Shown: positions 1-9,880 of the stretch, piece by piece | Position numbering within the stretch: the first letter of the stretch is position 1 | Layout of the letters: every line of letters starts with the position of its first letter | Source: Algoriphagus chordae | Lineage (GTDB): Bacteria > Bacteroidota > Bacteroidia > Cytophagales > Cyclobacteriaceae | Length of the DNA: 64,000 nucleotides | NCBI RefSeq assembly: GCF_003254055.1 | Contig: NZ_QKZT01000001.1 | Location: 372,001 to 436,000, forward strand | Direction: 5' to 3' | Translations under genes and position numbers: made by a program | Notes under the pieces: model-generated | What the model saw: only the letters and a program-made list of their open reading frames with translations | Database searches by the model: none | What the model was told of the DNA's origin: nothing

Positions 1-93
1 GAAATAGGCAACGATCCACAAAATCGTCCCAGCCGCTAGAAATATGATTTGGGTGATGGTGTAAGTCTCAAGATTGATCCATGGATGTTTCAT
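1..93 (-). CDS. Partial membrane protein, N-terminus only
   Basis: An ATG at 91-93 (minus) opens a frame that runs off the left edge. The 31 visible residues begin MKHPWINLETYT and continue into a hydrophobic stretch (about residues 14-31) that looks like a first membrane helix. The start lies 18 bp after the stop of the upstream MpaB-like gene, so the two are probably co-transcribed. No function can be given from so short a piece. Confidence 0.55.
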   Translation of the reverse strand, partial: MKHPWINLETYTITQIIFLAAGTILWIVAYF

Positions 94-111
94 CGCGCTA
101 TCTTAGGTGGT

Positions 112-1383
112 TCAGGGTTGATTTCTGGCTCTCCAGTCTTGGGTCAGAGATTTTGGCAAATAGAAATTGATGATAGAAGAATTGGACATTCTTCTGAGCA
201 GCAATAGCAATCCGAATTTGGTGAAGAATTGAAGTACCATCGAAAATACCAAGCTCTTATCCAATACCTCTCCGATCTTAGTCAGGAAAGTCATTCTCTT
301 TTTCATCTTGGTGATTTTCTCTGGAGATACAGACGGAACAGCCAGCAAATCTGACACTTCATCACCCATCATCAATCGCATCAAGGCGGTGTTGGAATCC
401 TCACCTAGGATTGGCTTGGATTTTAGATTTTGAAAATCACGAAGAGCCTTGGTCAAGGCTTTAGCCTGCTCACTTGGCGCTTTTTCCTTATCCAAAATGC
501 TATGACCTAGCTTCAGTGCATCTGCGGAATTTATTGGGATCATATCATCATCTAATCCTACAATATGTCCAATAACTCTCCAGCAATGTATGTAAGCTTC
601 CAGTTCTACTGGCTCAAACTCGATCCCGATGATTCCAAGACCTTCGATCACCAAGGCCGAAAATGACATCAATGTACCTGCCAAATCTTCTTGGTTGATA
701 GGCTCCCCATATTTCTCAGCATCCCAGTTGTGCTCCTTTAGGTAATAGCGGATTACGGCATGGATTAGTCTGACTTTTTGGGTAGCAATCAATCCTTTCC
801 CTTTGGGATCAAGGCCATCTGGTGACATGGAGAAAACAACAAATTGAGCTGTTTCGGCTATCCTTCGTGAGAAAGCTTTCAATGAACCGTGGTTTTCATT
901 GAGGCGGGCAGTCCTATGTAATACCTCGGCACCATTAGCGCAGGCATAGCACTCAGGCAGAGATTTGTAGCAAAGTAATATGCCTATCCAAATCCCATGT
1001 CTCAAATAGATTTGCTGACCCATGTTGATCAGATCTTGATCTGCCCATTCAGGCAAAATTGCTGATTGCTTAAAAAAATCCCTTAGCTCTTCAGGGGCAT
1101 CATCAGGAAGTTTATTCTGATCCAACACTATGGATTCAAATAAGTGATTGATGGTATTAACCTCCTTTTTGGCCATGATAGCTGCAACAGTTTTGTCGGC
1201 CAGCGGATCCATCACATGACGCTTGGCAGCTAATTTCTCTGTAGTCCAGTCTGTTGTTTCAGCTGTATTGATATTCTTCAACTTTTCCAACGCTCGCTTT
1301 TTGATGCGTCTATTTTTAATTATAAAGCTGATGGAGAGGCCTATAAATACAATTAGAAGAATGAGAAAAATTTTTGTGAGCAT
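112..1383 (-). CDS. MpaB/Lcp-type oxygenase (DUF2236 family), membrane-anchored
   Basis: 423 residues. An N-terminal hydrophobic anchor (residues 3-22, followed by basic KNRRIKKR) precedes a helical domain typical of the MpaB / latex-clearing-protein family. Recognisable blocks are a RLIHAVIRYY helix near residue 205-215, which in this family lies around the haem pocket, and the HCWRVIGHIVGL block near residue 265-277. Family members are b-type haem oxygenases or oxidases; the substrate cannot be read from sequence. A short partial membrane-protein gene follows 18 bp downstream. Start at 1383 is the only ATG that includes the anchor. The alternative is a family member without oxygenase activity. 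Confidence 0.75.
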   Translation of the reverse strand: MLTKIFLILLIVFIGLSISFIIKNRRIKKRALEKLKNINTAETTDWTTEKLAAKRHVMDPLADKTVAAIMAKKEVNTINHLFESIVLDQNKLPDDAPEELRDFFKQSAILPEWADQDLINMGQQIYLRHGIWIGILLCYKSLPECYACANGAEVLHRTARLNENHGSLKAFSRRIAETAQFVVFSMSPDGLDPKGKGLIATQKVRLIHAVIRYYLKEHNWDAEKYGEPINQEDLAGTLMSFSALVIEGLGIIGIEFEPVELEAYIHCWRVIGHIVGLDDDMIPINSADALKLGHSILDKEKAPSEQAKALTKALRDFQNLKSKPILGEDSNTALMRLMMGDEVSDLLAVPSVSPEKITKMKKRMTFLTKIGEVLDKSLVFSMVLQFFTKFGLLLLLRRMSNSSIINFYLPKSLTQDWRARNQP

Positions 1384-1657
1384 AAAAGATGAAAAGTTCT
1401 AAAGGTTGGGAAATATCAGTGCTAAAACCATTTACATCATGTCTTCCAAAAATCCAATACCTACAGATTCCGTTAAACAATTCTAAGGAAATCAAGCTTA
1501 AGTATTGTATTTATCCTAGAAAGCATAATCAATAATACTTAAAAAATGGGTAAGAATTCTGATTTGTGAAGATAATAGGTGGATCTTATTGCTAGAAAAG
1601 TGTTTTACATAGGCTTTATTATGCACTATGATCTTTTGAAAGAATCTTCTTTATATG

Positions 1658-2092
1658 TACCGAGCCTAAGGCTCTTTGGAGGTTTATTCAGCTTCCTCAT
1701 TCAACGGATTGAAATCCGTCGTTACAGTATTGATCGAGCCTATGGCTCTGGTTTGATTAATGTATTTAAGCTTAAAGGTTTATTACTAAGCTGTTGATCG
1801 AGTCCGCATGGCATTTTGCTTAAGCTGAGGCTTTAGTTTTTAGAGGCTTCAATTTTGGCTTCCGCTAGTTTCAACGGATTGAAATCCGTCATACAGTATT
1901 GACCGTGCCTACGGCTCTGGTTTGATTTAAATATTTAACTTAAAGATTTATTATTAAGCTTTTGATCGAGTCCGCATGGCATTTTACTTAAGCTGAGGCT
2001 TTAGATTTTAGAGCTTTCGATTTTGGCTTCTACTAGTTTCAACGGATTGAAATCCCTCGTTATAAAATTGACCGAGCCTACGGCTCTGATAT
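1658..2092. repeat. Three-copy direct repeat array (about 170-bp unit) with palindromes
   Basis: The 742-bp gap between the MpaB gene and the histidine kinase holds no convincing gene; its right half is a tandem array. An identical core (TCAACGGATTGAAATCC) starts at 1701, 1871 and 2039, giving periods of 170 and 168 bp. Each core contains the palindrome ACGGATT-GA-AATCCGT (one mismatch in copy 3). A second palindrome, GAGCC-n-GGCTC, follows each core (about 1735, 1904, 2073), and an extra copy leads the array at 1662. Between cores the copies share a long AT-rich spacer containing GAGTCCGCATGGCATTTT (about 1800 and 1969). Copies differ by point changes and small indels. This is seen directly; any link to REP elements is inference. 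The rest of the gap (1384-1657) is AT-rich with nothing recognisable. Confidence 0.85.
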
Positions 2093-2125
2093 GTTTCATT
2101 TTTTACCGTTTTAGCTTCATATGGT

Positions 2126-5100
2126 TTAAGTGTGGATAGGCAAAAAGATGATCATTTCTGTACCTTCGCCTTCGATACTTTTCACTCTCATATCTCCCCC
2201 ATGTGCTTTGATGATATCATAGCTTATGCTGAGCCCGAGGCCTGTTCCACTTCCGGTAGGTTTGGTGGTGAAAAAAGGCTGGAAGATTTTGTCTTTGATG
2301 GCTTTGGGGATTCCTCCGCCATTGTCTTTTATGCAAACCTCTATTCCTCCCAGATCTCCAGCTAGATCGATAAGCCGAGTTTGAACAATAACTTTTGGGT
2401 TATATGTGCTTTTCCCATTAGTAGATTCAGACTTGTTGTCGTTTTGAGTTAAAGCATTTCGACTTCGATCTGCACAAGCATAGAATGCATTATTGATCAA
2501 ATTCAAAATCACACGTCCCACATCTTGCCCTACCACATTTATTTCAGGAATATTGTAATCTAAATCCGAATCAAAATCAGCATTAAAGCTTTTGTCTTTG
2601 GCACGTAGTCCATGATAACTCAATCGTAGAAACTCTTCTGCAAGGGCATTGATATTGGTTGGTTTTGCATCGTTTGTGTTGCTACGGCTGTGGGCTAGCA
2701 TTCCTTTTACGATGGAATCTGCTCTCTTACCATGGTGTTTGATCTTGGAGAGGTTTTCCTTTAGGTCATTTGATATTTCCAATACCATTTTCATATTTCC
2801 TTTTTCGTATTCCTCCTTCATTTCGTCAATGAGTTCCTCACTGACCTCAGAGAAGTTGTTTACAAAATTCAATGGATTCTGAATCTCATGGGCGATACCC
2901 GCGGTAAGCTCACCCAAGGAAGCCATTTTCTCGGAGTGGATCAGCTGAGATTGGGTATTCTTGAGGTCTTGGTATGCTTTTTCTATTTCTTTGGCATGGG
3001 CCAGCTCTATATCTCTATTTTTATTCTTTTCTCTAGCTAATACACGGCCCGTTTGGAATCGTACCAGTGCATATACTAATAAGCCAAAGGCGATAAAATA
3101 CAGTATGAAAGCCCACCAAGTAGCATACCATGGAGGAAGAATTACAAAGTTGTAGGTGATTTCGTCAGAAATGGTATTGAAGGTGTTTTTGGCGCGTACT
3201 CTAAAGCTGTATGTGCCGTAGGGAAGATTACTGAATTCCCGGTTAGTCTTACTTTCCCATTCAGTCCAGTCCTCGTCCAGACCCTCTAGAAAAGTTTGGT
3301 ACTGCATCCTATTTTCCTTGACGAAAAAAGGAGAGATATACTTGAAATTAATTTTGTTTCCTTTGTATTCAAGCTCAGGGACTTCATTTTCAAAAAATTC
3401 CGGTAAAATTAATTTATCATTTCCCGAAACCACAGAGTTGAAATACAAGAGTGTGGGATAATCTGTTTTGTAATTACTGTTAGGATCCACCCGTAGGAGT
3501 CCTTCGTCAGTACCAAACCAAAAAATACCAGTTGGCTCCGTGTACCCTGAACCTGTAAAACTCGCGGTAATCAAATTGTAGGGATATTCCTGTAGAATGT
3601 AGCTGCTGTCTGGTTGAAGTAAGGCAAGTCTTTTTTCTCCGATGAAATCAAGAGTGACATTCCCAAATTGGTTTGCTCCCAGCCCATAGGTATCTAGGTT
3701 GATATCGGCAACCTCATCTGAAAAGCTGAATACATTATCTCTAATGAATGATTCGGAAGCATGATCGAAATAATAAAAGCCATCAATTCCCGATGTATAA
3801 ACCCTTCCACTTACATCGACAATTTGACCAGAAAGGCCTCGGACGCCATCCTTATCGCTGTATTCCGTCACTTTGGAATTGTCCACATCTAAATTTCCAG
3901 AAGCAGTATTAGGGATTTGGACTCGATATAAGATACCAGCCTGTGTTCCTCCCCATATTTCACCATGCGCATCTTCCATTAAGGAGTATATGGACCGCTG
4001 AACTTGGGAAACTTGCCCAATAACCTCATACAGATATTTTCCAGACCCAGTCAAGCTTCGCTTTAATACATGAATCCCATCGTTTCCACTAATGATTACA
4101 TAACCCTCGTGTTTTTTAGAAATCAGTACTTGAAGCGATTGAAAATCTTCCGTTCCTTCGACTATCGTAGCTTGATCTCCTCGAATCTCGTATAGACCAA
4201 CCCCGGTAGCTATCACCTGATTGCCATCATCTTCTAAATCAAAAACTTGTGTATTTGGCAGATTTTTGACAGGCTTGATCAAACCATCTTCCTTGTCTAT
4301 ATATAGGACAGTGGTAGATCCTCCGATGTACAAATCTTCCCCGTAGGCATTAAGAGACAGGAGGTTTCCAACTTCATATTGGTCAGAATCAAATCGGGTA
4401 ACAGGCGAAAACAACTCGATTTTGGAAAGTCCAGCATTTGTTCCTACCCAAAGGTTCTGGGTGTTGTCCAGAAAAAAGGAATAGACACTTTGATCTGGAA
4501 TGGAGTTTTTGGTAGTAAACTGTGATAGTGCTTTACCGTCTTGATCGATGATGAAAAAGCCATGCCCTAGGATACTCATAGCATAGGTATTATTAGGTAA
4601 TGCTAGGGCTTTATATAAACTCCTGACTTGGAGTAGGGAATCAATGTCGGTTTTGAAGGGCTTAAAATTTTCTCCATCAAAAAGATACAATCCCCCAGCA
4701 AATGCCCCAACCAAAAACTCTCCTGGATTTTTGTGAGGCAAAAGTACCTGTACCCGTTCTTCTCCTAAAAAATCACTTCCCGGAATAAGCTCCAAGATTT
4801 TGTTGGTTTCCCGAAATAGCCCAAGGTCCATTTGATGGGCATAATACCTACCCTCAAATGAAAAACCGTACATAAAGGAGGTATCTGGTTTCCATACCCG
4901 AATTCGAGAGCCTTCGTTTTCGGTTTCAGGAGTGTATATAAAAATGGCTTCTCTAGCCTGGAAGTAAATATCACCGCCAGCTTCCCGTATTGTCCATATA
5001 TCATTGAATATAAAGTCCTCAGGTAAGCCTTCAATGACAGATTTAAGAATGGTATTCCCGAGTGAATCACTGCTGATATACCCAAAATCTCCAATCGAGC

Positions 5101-5419
5101 CATAGTAGTATGTTCCTGATGTGGAGAGATAGGTAGCTCTCACATTGGTATTAAAATCCTGAATAGGAGAGGAGAGCAATTCCCAATTTACTCCATCAAA
5201 TCGCTGTAAACCACTAGATGTGCCAACATATAGATAACCAAATTTATCTTGTCCTAAATCCCAAACTTGCTGTCCAGCAGCACTCAGATCTCCGACGACA
5301 TAATTGGTGAAGCTAGGCACCCCTTTCGAAGCATTGATTTGCCCATACGAAACTGCGCTAAACAAGAGCAGCAAAAGAATACTCAAGAGGGTGAAGCATT
5401 TCAAAAAGTAACTTTTCAT
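2126..5419 (-). CDS. Periplasmic beta-propeller sensor histidine kinase
   Basis: 1097 residues. A signal peptide (residues 1-26) is followed by a large periplasmic region of two-component-regulator propeller repeats (motifs such as [28 protein letters not shown]). A Y_Y_Y-type beta-sandwich follows (around 690-760, ending [12 protein letters not shown]), then one membrane helix (about 770-790), a coiled coil and a HisKA domain with phospho-acceptor His near residue 843 ([13 protein letters not shown]). The HATPase domain has an N box (NLINNAFYA), G1 box (KDNGGGIP) and G2 box (GSGTGLGLS). There is no receiver or AraC domain at the C-terminus, unlike the full hybrid kinases common in Bacteroidota, and no response regulator is adjacent, so its partner is elsewhere. 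Ligand unknown. Confidence 0.9.
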   Translation of the reverse strand: MKSYFLKCFTLLSILLLLLFSAVSYGQINASKGVPSFTNYVVGDLSAAGQQVWDLGQDKFGYLYVGTSSGLQRFDGVNWELLSSPIQDFNTNVRATYLSTSGTYYYGSIGDFGYISSDSLGNTILKSVIEGLPEDFIFNDIWTIREAGGDIYFQAREAIFIYTPETENEGSRIRVWKPDTSFMYGFSFEGRYYAHQMDLGLFRETNKILELIPGSDFLGEERVQVLLPHKNPGEFLVGAFAGGLYLFDGENFKPFKTDIDSLLQVRSLYKALALPNNTYAMSILGHGFFIIDQDGKALSQFTTKNSIPDQSVYSFFLDNTQNLWVGTNAGLSKIELFSPVTRFDSDQYEVGNLLSLNAYGEDLYIGGSTTVLYIDKEDGLIKPVKNLPNTQVFDLEDDGNQVIATGVGLYEIRGDQATIVEGTEDFQSLQVLISKKHEGYVIISGNDGIHVLKRSLTGSGKYLYEVIGQVSQVQRSIYSLMEDAHGEIWGGTQAGILYRVQIPNTASGNLDVDNSKVTEYSDKDGVRGLSGQIVDVSGRVYTSGIDGFYYFDHASESFIRDNVFSFSDEVADINLDTYGLGANQFGNVTLDFIGEKRLALLQPDSSYILQEYPYNLITASFTGSGYTEPTGIFWFGTDEGLLRVDPNSNYKTDYPTLLYFNSVVSGNDKLILPEFFENEVPELEYKGNKINFKYISPFFVKENRMQYQTFLEGLDEDWTEWESKTNREFSNLPYGTYSFRVRAKNTFNTISDEITYNFVILPPWYATWWAFILYFIAFGLLVYALVRFQTGRVLAREKNKNRDIELAHAKEIEKAYQDLKNTQSQLIHSEKMASLGELTAGIAHEIQNPLNFVNNFSEVSEELIDEMKEEYEKGNMKMVLEISNDLKENLSKIKHHGKRADSIVKGMLAHSRSNTNDAKPTNINALAEEFLRLSYHGLRAKDKSFNADFDSDLDYNIPEINVVGQDVGRVILNLINNAFYACADRSRNALTQNDNKSESTNGKSTYNPKVIVQTRLIDLAGDLGGIEVCIKDNGGGIPKAIKDKIFQPFFTTKPTGSGTGLGLSISYDIIKAHGGDMRVKSIEGEGTEMIIFLPIHT

Positions 5420-5432
5420 GAGGTCATTATTT

Positions 5433-5639
5433 TTAAATAAAAATTAGGTTTCGACAGCTGGGGCTGAGGCTTGTTTCGCTTCGGATAATATTGTCGATAA
5501 ATAAGGGATGGGAAAAGTTGGCTTTAATCGCTTTAGGGATTCCGACCCCCTTGTCTTTGACTAAGAGTTCTTCTTTTATTTCACTACTAAACTCCATAAA
5601 ACAACAATTAATAAACAAGTTTAAAATCCCATTTTGTAT
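5433..5639 (-). pseudogene. Decayed histidine-kinase ATPase fragment
   Basis: Reading minus from 5639, the frame gives NGILNLFINCC, then KDKGVGIPKAIK and a degenerate NFSHPLFI. These align in order with [24 protein letters not shown] and IFQPFFTT of the intact kinase at 2126-5419. The spacing between the N-box-like and G1-like blocks is shortened, there is no HisKA, the frame has no ATG before the conserved part, and G2 is lost. It is best explained as a leftover of a duplicated kinase C-terminus, lying just upstream of the intact gene. The following 5640-5904 stretch is AT-rich and shows no gene. Confidence 0.6.
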
Positions 5640-5904
5640 TCATAATATCCACTAAAAAAGACACCTCTTATTTGGAGTCGCGGATTAACTATAAAGGCAT
5701 TACCATTAGATAAACTATAAATGATCCCTTAGAAATTATCAAAAAGACTCGGAATTATGTTCTTAGAAACAAAAGCCATCCCTACCTAAAAGACACTAGT
5801 CTTTTGATTTTTAAATAATTAAGGAAAAATTTCTTAGAAAAAATACAAAAAACGACTTTTAAAATACATTAAAAAGTAATTGGCGGAATGGAAAAGCCGA
5901 TCAA

Positions 5905-6096
5905 TCAGCCTATTTTTCCATCTCCATCAATGTCTTTGCCTGATTGCTCCTCAAGTATTTTGAGGGTTTTGATCAGTAATTCTTTGGTATGTGCCAATTC
6001 CCACTCCAAATTCCTAACTCTAGCTTCCAGCGTTTCAGCTCTAGATTTATGATCTTGAATTTGGCTTTGCTGGATAAGGTTCCAAAATAGTCCCAT
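5905..6096 (-). CDS. Small coiled-coil protein with EF-hand-like tail
   Basis: 63 residues. A long amphipathic helix (about residues 10-50, heptads with Leu/Ile) predicts a coiled coil. The tail DIDGDGKIG matches the calcium-binding DxDxDGxI loop of EF-hands and dockerins. There is no signal peptide or membrane segment. The gene starts 18 bp after the S9 peptidase stop, so it is likely in the same transcript. A single loop without flanking helices may bind calcium weakly or be a degenerate tail. I do not recognise a named family. Confidence 0.6.
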   Translation of the reverse strand: MGLFWNLIQQSQIQDHKSRAETLEARVRNLEWELAHTKELLIKTLKILEEQSGKDIDGDGKIG

Positions 6097-6114
6097 AGCT
6101 TATTTCAATTGGGT

Positions 6115-8148
6115 TTACTTTTTATTCAAATAGTGATTGAACCAACTCAAGATCGAAGCCGACTTGCTCATCAGCATACTTGGACGATTCACTAATCCGT
6201 GAGATGCATTGGGAATACGTACCATCGCTGTTTCTACTCCTTGAAGTTTTAATGCAGCATAAAATTGCTCAGATTCTGCGATTGGAGTGCGGTAATCAGC
6301 TTCTCCTCCGAGTAGCATGGTAGGCGTAGTCACATTTCCAACAAAAGTAATTGGAGAGCGCTTCGCATAGTTTTCAGCTTCCTCCCAAGGGTTGCCTGGG
6401 AACCAATATTTCGTGAAAAATGCAGGGTTATCCGCATAAAGCACATGGGTTGACCAGTTGATCACAGGCTTAGCTACTACTGCAGCTTTGAAGCGTTTGG
6501 TTTTGCTTACGATCCAAGCCGTCAGCAATCCGCCACCACTTCCTCCTGTCACGAAGAGATTATCAGTATCTACATATCCTTTTTCGATCAAAGCATCTAC
6601 GCCAGACATCAGGTCTGCATAATCATGGTTTGGGTAATCGTGGTGAATGGAGTTGCCAAATTCCTGTCCGTAGCCAGTACTACCACGAGGATTGGAATAC
6701 AGCACTACATATCCTGCTGCGGCATATTGCTGGACCTCATAGGAAAAGGCGGTGCCATACATCGCAAAAGGGCCTCCGTGGATCTCTAAGATCATCGGGT
6801 ACTTTTTATTTGGGTCGAAATTAGGAGGAGTCACAATCCAACCCTGAATATCCAGCTGATCGTAGGAAGATTTCCACCACATTTCTTCTACTTTCCCGAG
6901 GTTTCGGTAAGAAAAGACATCGTCATTCACTGCTGTAATTATTTTTACCTCACCATCTGACCAGACAGCCAGATCGGCAGGATGATCGGTGCCACCTAAG
7001 GTGAAAGCAAACTTAGCATTGTCAGATACCGTGAAATCGCCGGCATTGTATGGTCTTCCCAAATCCAATCCGCCCAAACCTTCTACTATTGTTCGGATTT
7101 TTCCAGTCAGCGCAACATGTCCAATTTTGGTGTCACCTTTTTCGTCGTATTGAAAATAAATTCCTTTTCCATTGGCTTCCCACTGTGGATTGGCTGCATC
7201 ACGATCCAAGTCTGCAGTAAGAGTTTTGACATCCGAACCGTCTAGATTCATCACATACAGCATATTCACCTGGTAGCCTTGGTAGGTATCATCGTAACCT
7301 ATGAATGCGATTTTTGTACCATCAGGAGAAAGTTTGGGATTGGAATCTGTCCCAAATCGAGAAGTCAATGCGGTCACCTTACCATCTGCAAAATCAAATC
7401 GATAGACTTCAGAATTCCCAGGCTCTAGCTCATTATCATCGTGGAGGTTGGCAGAGAATAGCAAGCTTTTGCCATCTTTTGTCCAGCTAGGATTGCCATA
7501 ATTTTTATCATCAAAAGTCCATTGTCTTGCTGTACCACCGTCCAATCCAAGTGTGAAAATCTGGCGATTTCCAGGTTTGGTATACCCACCACCATCACTT
7601 CTGTAATTCATTTCATCGATGAAAATTGGAACTTCATTCCAACTCGCTCCTGCTGGTTTGGAAGGTATCTTCAGAAGTGACTTTGGAGCGGTAGCGACAA
7701 ACTGAGTGAAGGCAAGCTGCTTATCATCTGCAGACCAAGATACCGCACCTGGAGGAGTAGCTGAATTGGTCAAAGCCACCGACTCGCGAGTATCTAAGTA
7801 TAGAACAAAAAGCTTCGTTTTATCATCCTGCTGATTGGAATGATAAGCGACCTTCGTTCCATCATTGGACCATGTTGGATTAGAATCTCGCTGATTTCCC
7901 TGAGTAAGAGGGCGATTTTGAGTACCATCTATATTGCAGATCCAGAGGTTAGCATAATCACGATCTGTCATCACATCTTTGAAATTCCGAACGTAGATCA
8001 CTTTGCTTCCATCTGGGGAAATCTCAGGATTGGAAATATATTCCAGATCAAAAAGATCCATCAACTCCATGTTGGTTTTCTGCTGGGAAAATGTGTTTTC
8101 CTGTATAAAGAATGTAATGACAACTAGCAATAAAAGTTTAGCCTTCAT
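6115..8148 (-). CDS. S9 family serine peptidase (prolyl oligopeptidase/DPP-type)
   Basis: 677 residues with a signal peptide (residues 1-22, cleavage near TFSQQ), hence periplasmic. The N-terminal two thirds are TolB/WD40-like propeller blades (SPDGSKVIYV, SNDGTKVAYH, SPDGTKIAFIG). The C-terminal alpha/beta-hydrolase domain carries the expected triad: Ser537 in GGSGGG, Asp618 in GGEADYR and His650 in NASHG. The oxyanion region EIHGGP is at about 455-460. This layout fits acylaminoacyl-peptidase or dipeptidyl-peptidase-like enzymes that trim peptides. It is followed by the small coiled-coil gene; the APC permease lies upstream on the same strand 182 bp away. Confidence 0.92.
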   Translation of the reverse strand: MKAKLLLLVVITFFIQENTFSQQKTNMELMDLFDLEYISNPEISPDGSKVIYVRNFKDVMTDRDYANLWICNIDGTQNRPLTQGNQRDSNPTWSNDGTKVAYHSNQQDDKTKLFVLYLDTRESVALTNSATPPGAVSWSADDKQLAFTQFVATAPKSLLKIPSKPAGASWNEVPIFIDEMNYRSDGGGYTKPGNRQIFTLGLDGGTARQWTFDDKNYGNPSWTKDGKSLLFSANLHDDNELEPGNSEVYRFDFADGKVTALTSRFGTDSNPKLSPDGTKIAFIGYDDTYQGYQVNMLYVMNLDGSDVKTLTADLDRDAANPQWEANGKGIYFQYDEKGDTKIGHVALTGKIRTIVEGLGGLDLGRPYNAGDFTVSDNAKFAFTLGGTDHPADLAVWSDGEVKIITAVNDDVFSYRNLGKVEEMWWKSSYDQLDIQGWIVTPPNFDPNKKYPMILEIHGGPFAMYGTAFSYEVQQYAAAGYVVLYSNPRGSTGYGQEFGNSIHHDYPNHDYADLMSGVDALIEKGYVDTDNLFVTGGSGGGLLTAWIVSKTKRFKAAVVAKPVINWSTHVLYADNPAFFTKYWFPGNPWEEAENYAKRSPITFVGNVTTPTMLLGGEADYRTPIAESEQFYAALKLQGVETAMVRIPNASHGLVNRPSMLMSKSASILSWFNHYLNKK

Positions 8149-8330
8149 AGTTTTAAAATTAGCAGTGATGAATAATTATTAGCCGCAGAAAAATATACTG
8201 AGGACACAGTTTAGCAGGTAATTTAGGTTTTTTTGTATAAAGATCAGCAAAGCCAAGAACTTCCTACTTTAGGTAAGAGAGTACTTGCAATTTGGAATAT
8301 ATCGGCGATTTTAAATCAAATTTCAGTTCA

Positions 8331-9635
8331 CTAATTTCTTTGCTTTCCTTTTGCAATAACTTTCATCAAAAAGTAGATCAAGGTCAGCACCAGCACAAAT
8401 ACTAGGATGCCTATTTTTTCATAACCGGTTAGATTGGAAAGAAAAAACAGGATAATTCCAGCTGCAAAAATTGGAATTGTATAGCCGAATGGAATTTTGA
8501 AATTTCCAGTTTCAGAATTATCCATCCTCCGAAGCTTGATCACAGATAGGGTTACACCGAAATAAACAAGAAGCATACTGGCCGAAGCAATGACAGCTAA
8601 CTGCCGAAATCCTCCTACAGCAGCAATTGTAAAACCAAAGCCTGCGTAGAGCAAAATTGACAAATAAGGAGTTTTGAATCTAGGATGTATTGCGGCCAAT
8701 TTGTCTAAAGGGATAATTCGGTCACTTGCCAAACCAAACAATACTCTAGGCATATTCAATATTTCCCCACTCAGCATGCCAAACATGGAGACTCCGGCAG
8801 CGATTAGTAAAATCGTATAACCGATAGGTCCAAAAACTACACTGGCTACGGAAGCTAATGGAGCTTCTTTAAGCTCAGGCAATTGATCGCCCAATACTCC
8901 CTGCGCAGCAGTCTGAATCAGAATATACAAGAACAGCACGAAGGTTATTCCTATGAAAATAGCCTTTGGGACAGTCTTTTGAGGGTTTTTGATTTCTCCA
9001 CCTACAGTTAGGCCTGCATCGCCACCTTGAAAAGCGAAGAATAGAATCAGAGAAGCAGCACCAAAATTCTTGAAGGAAGGTGCATTCTCAATATATAAAT
9101 TTGCTAACGAAACATCTTTCCAACTGAAAAATATCAGCAGTATCAAGGGTGTTAATTTGGCGACGGTATTGATTTTTACCAAGCCAATTCCCTGCTTGAC
9201 CCCGATTACATTGAGGTAGGCCAATCCACCAAAAATCAAAAACAACAGTAAGACTCGGATGATTTGATTAGTGAACACTGGAAAAGCTAGGCCTATCAAT
9301 TCTACCAAGGCATTGGCAACTGCAGCATCCGAAAAGGCAGACCCCAGAATCATAAATACCGCGGCCAAAAATCCTGGATATGGCCCAAATGCTGTTTCCA
9401 CATAGGCATAAGCTCCTCCTGATCGGGTTACTTTGCTTCCTGCTTCGGCAAAACACAACATCACCAAAGCAATCAGCAATCCACAGAATAGGTAAACAAA
9501 GATTCCGGAAGAACCCATGATTTCAGCAACAATAGCCGGCAAAACAAAGATTCCTGCACCGACGATGATATTTACTATGTTGGCCGAGAGTCCCCATACA
9601 CCGATCTCTCTTCTTAAGCCTGTATCTTTTTCCAC
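8331..9635 (-). CDS. APC-superfamily amino acid permease
   Basis: 434 residues with about 12 hydrophobic helices and little soluble sequence. The first helix holds the APC substrate-site signature NIIVGAGIFVLP (about residues 21-32), followed by SGGAYAYVE in TM3. Length and pattern match single-subunit amino acid/polyamine:cation symporters of the inner membrane. The substrate cannot be fixed. Neighbouring S9 peptidase and gamma-glutamyltransferase genes on the same strand suggest uptake of amino acids released from peptides or glutathione, but gaps of 182 and 245 bp mean separate promoters are possible. Confidence 0.9.
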   Translation of the reverse strand: MEKDTGLRREIGVWGLSANIVNIIVGAGIFVLPAIVAEIMGSSGIFVYLFCGLLIALVMLCFAEAGSKVTRSGGAYAYVETAFGPYPGFLAAVFMILGSAFSDAAVANALVELIGLAFPVFTNQIIRVLLLFLIFGGLAYLNVIGVKQGIGLVKINTVAKLTPLILLIFFSWKDVSLANLYIENAPSFKNFGAASLILFFAFQGGDAGLTVGGEIKNPQKTVPKAIFIGITFVLFLYILIQTAAQGVLGDQLPELKEAPLASVASVVFGPIGYTILLIAAGVSMFGMLSGEILNMPRVLFGLASDRIIPLDKLAAIHPRFKTPYLSILLYAGFGFTIAAVGGFRQLAVIASASMLLVYFGVTLSVIKLRRMDNSETGNFKIPFGYTIPIFAAGIILFFLSNLTGYEKIGILVFVLVLTLIYFLMKVIAKGKQRN

Positions 9636-9880
9636 AAATATATTTTTATCTCTATTGCTGCTATTAATAATTTGGTGATCAGTCTCGTCACTTCAGGATG
9701 TTACTTCTCAATTCCTACTCTTATTTACTATTTTGGGTGAAAAAGTGTGATTGGATCCTCTGCCCATTAGAACAATAAAACCCCAGCATTTACAATTCAT
9801 CACTTAGTTATAAGTACCATTATAACCTTGGACCTTTTACATCTAACCACTCACCTTTTACCACTTACAATATTTACATT

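Noticed and set aside
1579-1797. 72-codon plus-strand frame in the repeat array
   Set aside because: It consists of translated repeat units and has no protein-like pattern; the same DNA is repeated twice more out of frame.
1658-2092. CRISPR-like array
   Set aside because: Units of about 170 bp are near-identical throughout; there are no unique spacers and no cas genes.
5433-5618. 61-residue gene
   Set aside because: It starts only at a TTG after the conserved part begins and matches a broken kinase domain, so it is called a pseudogene.
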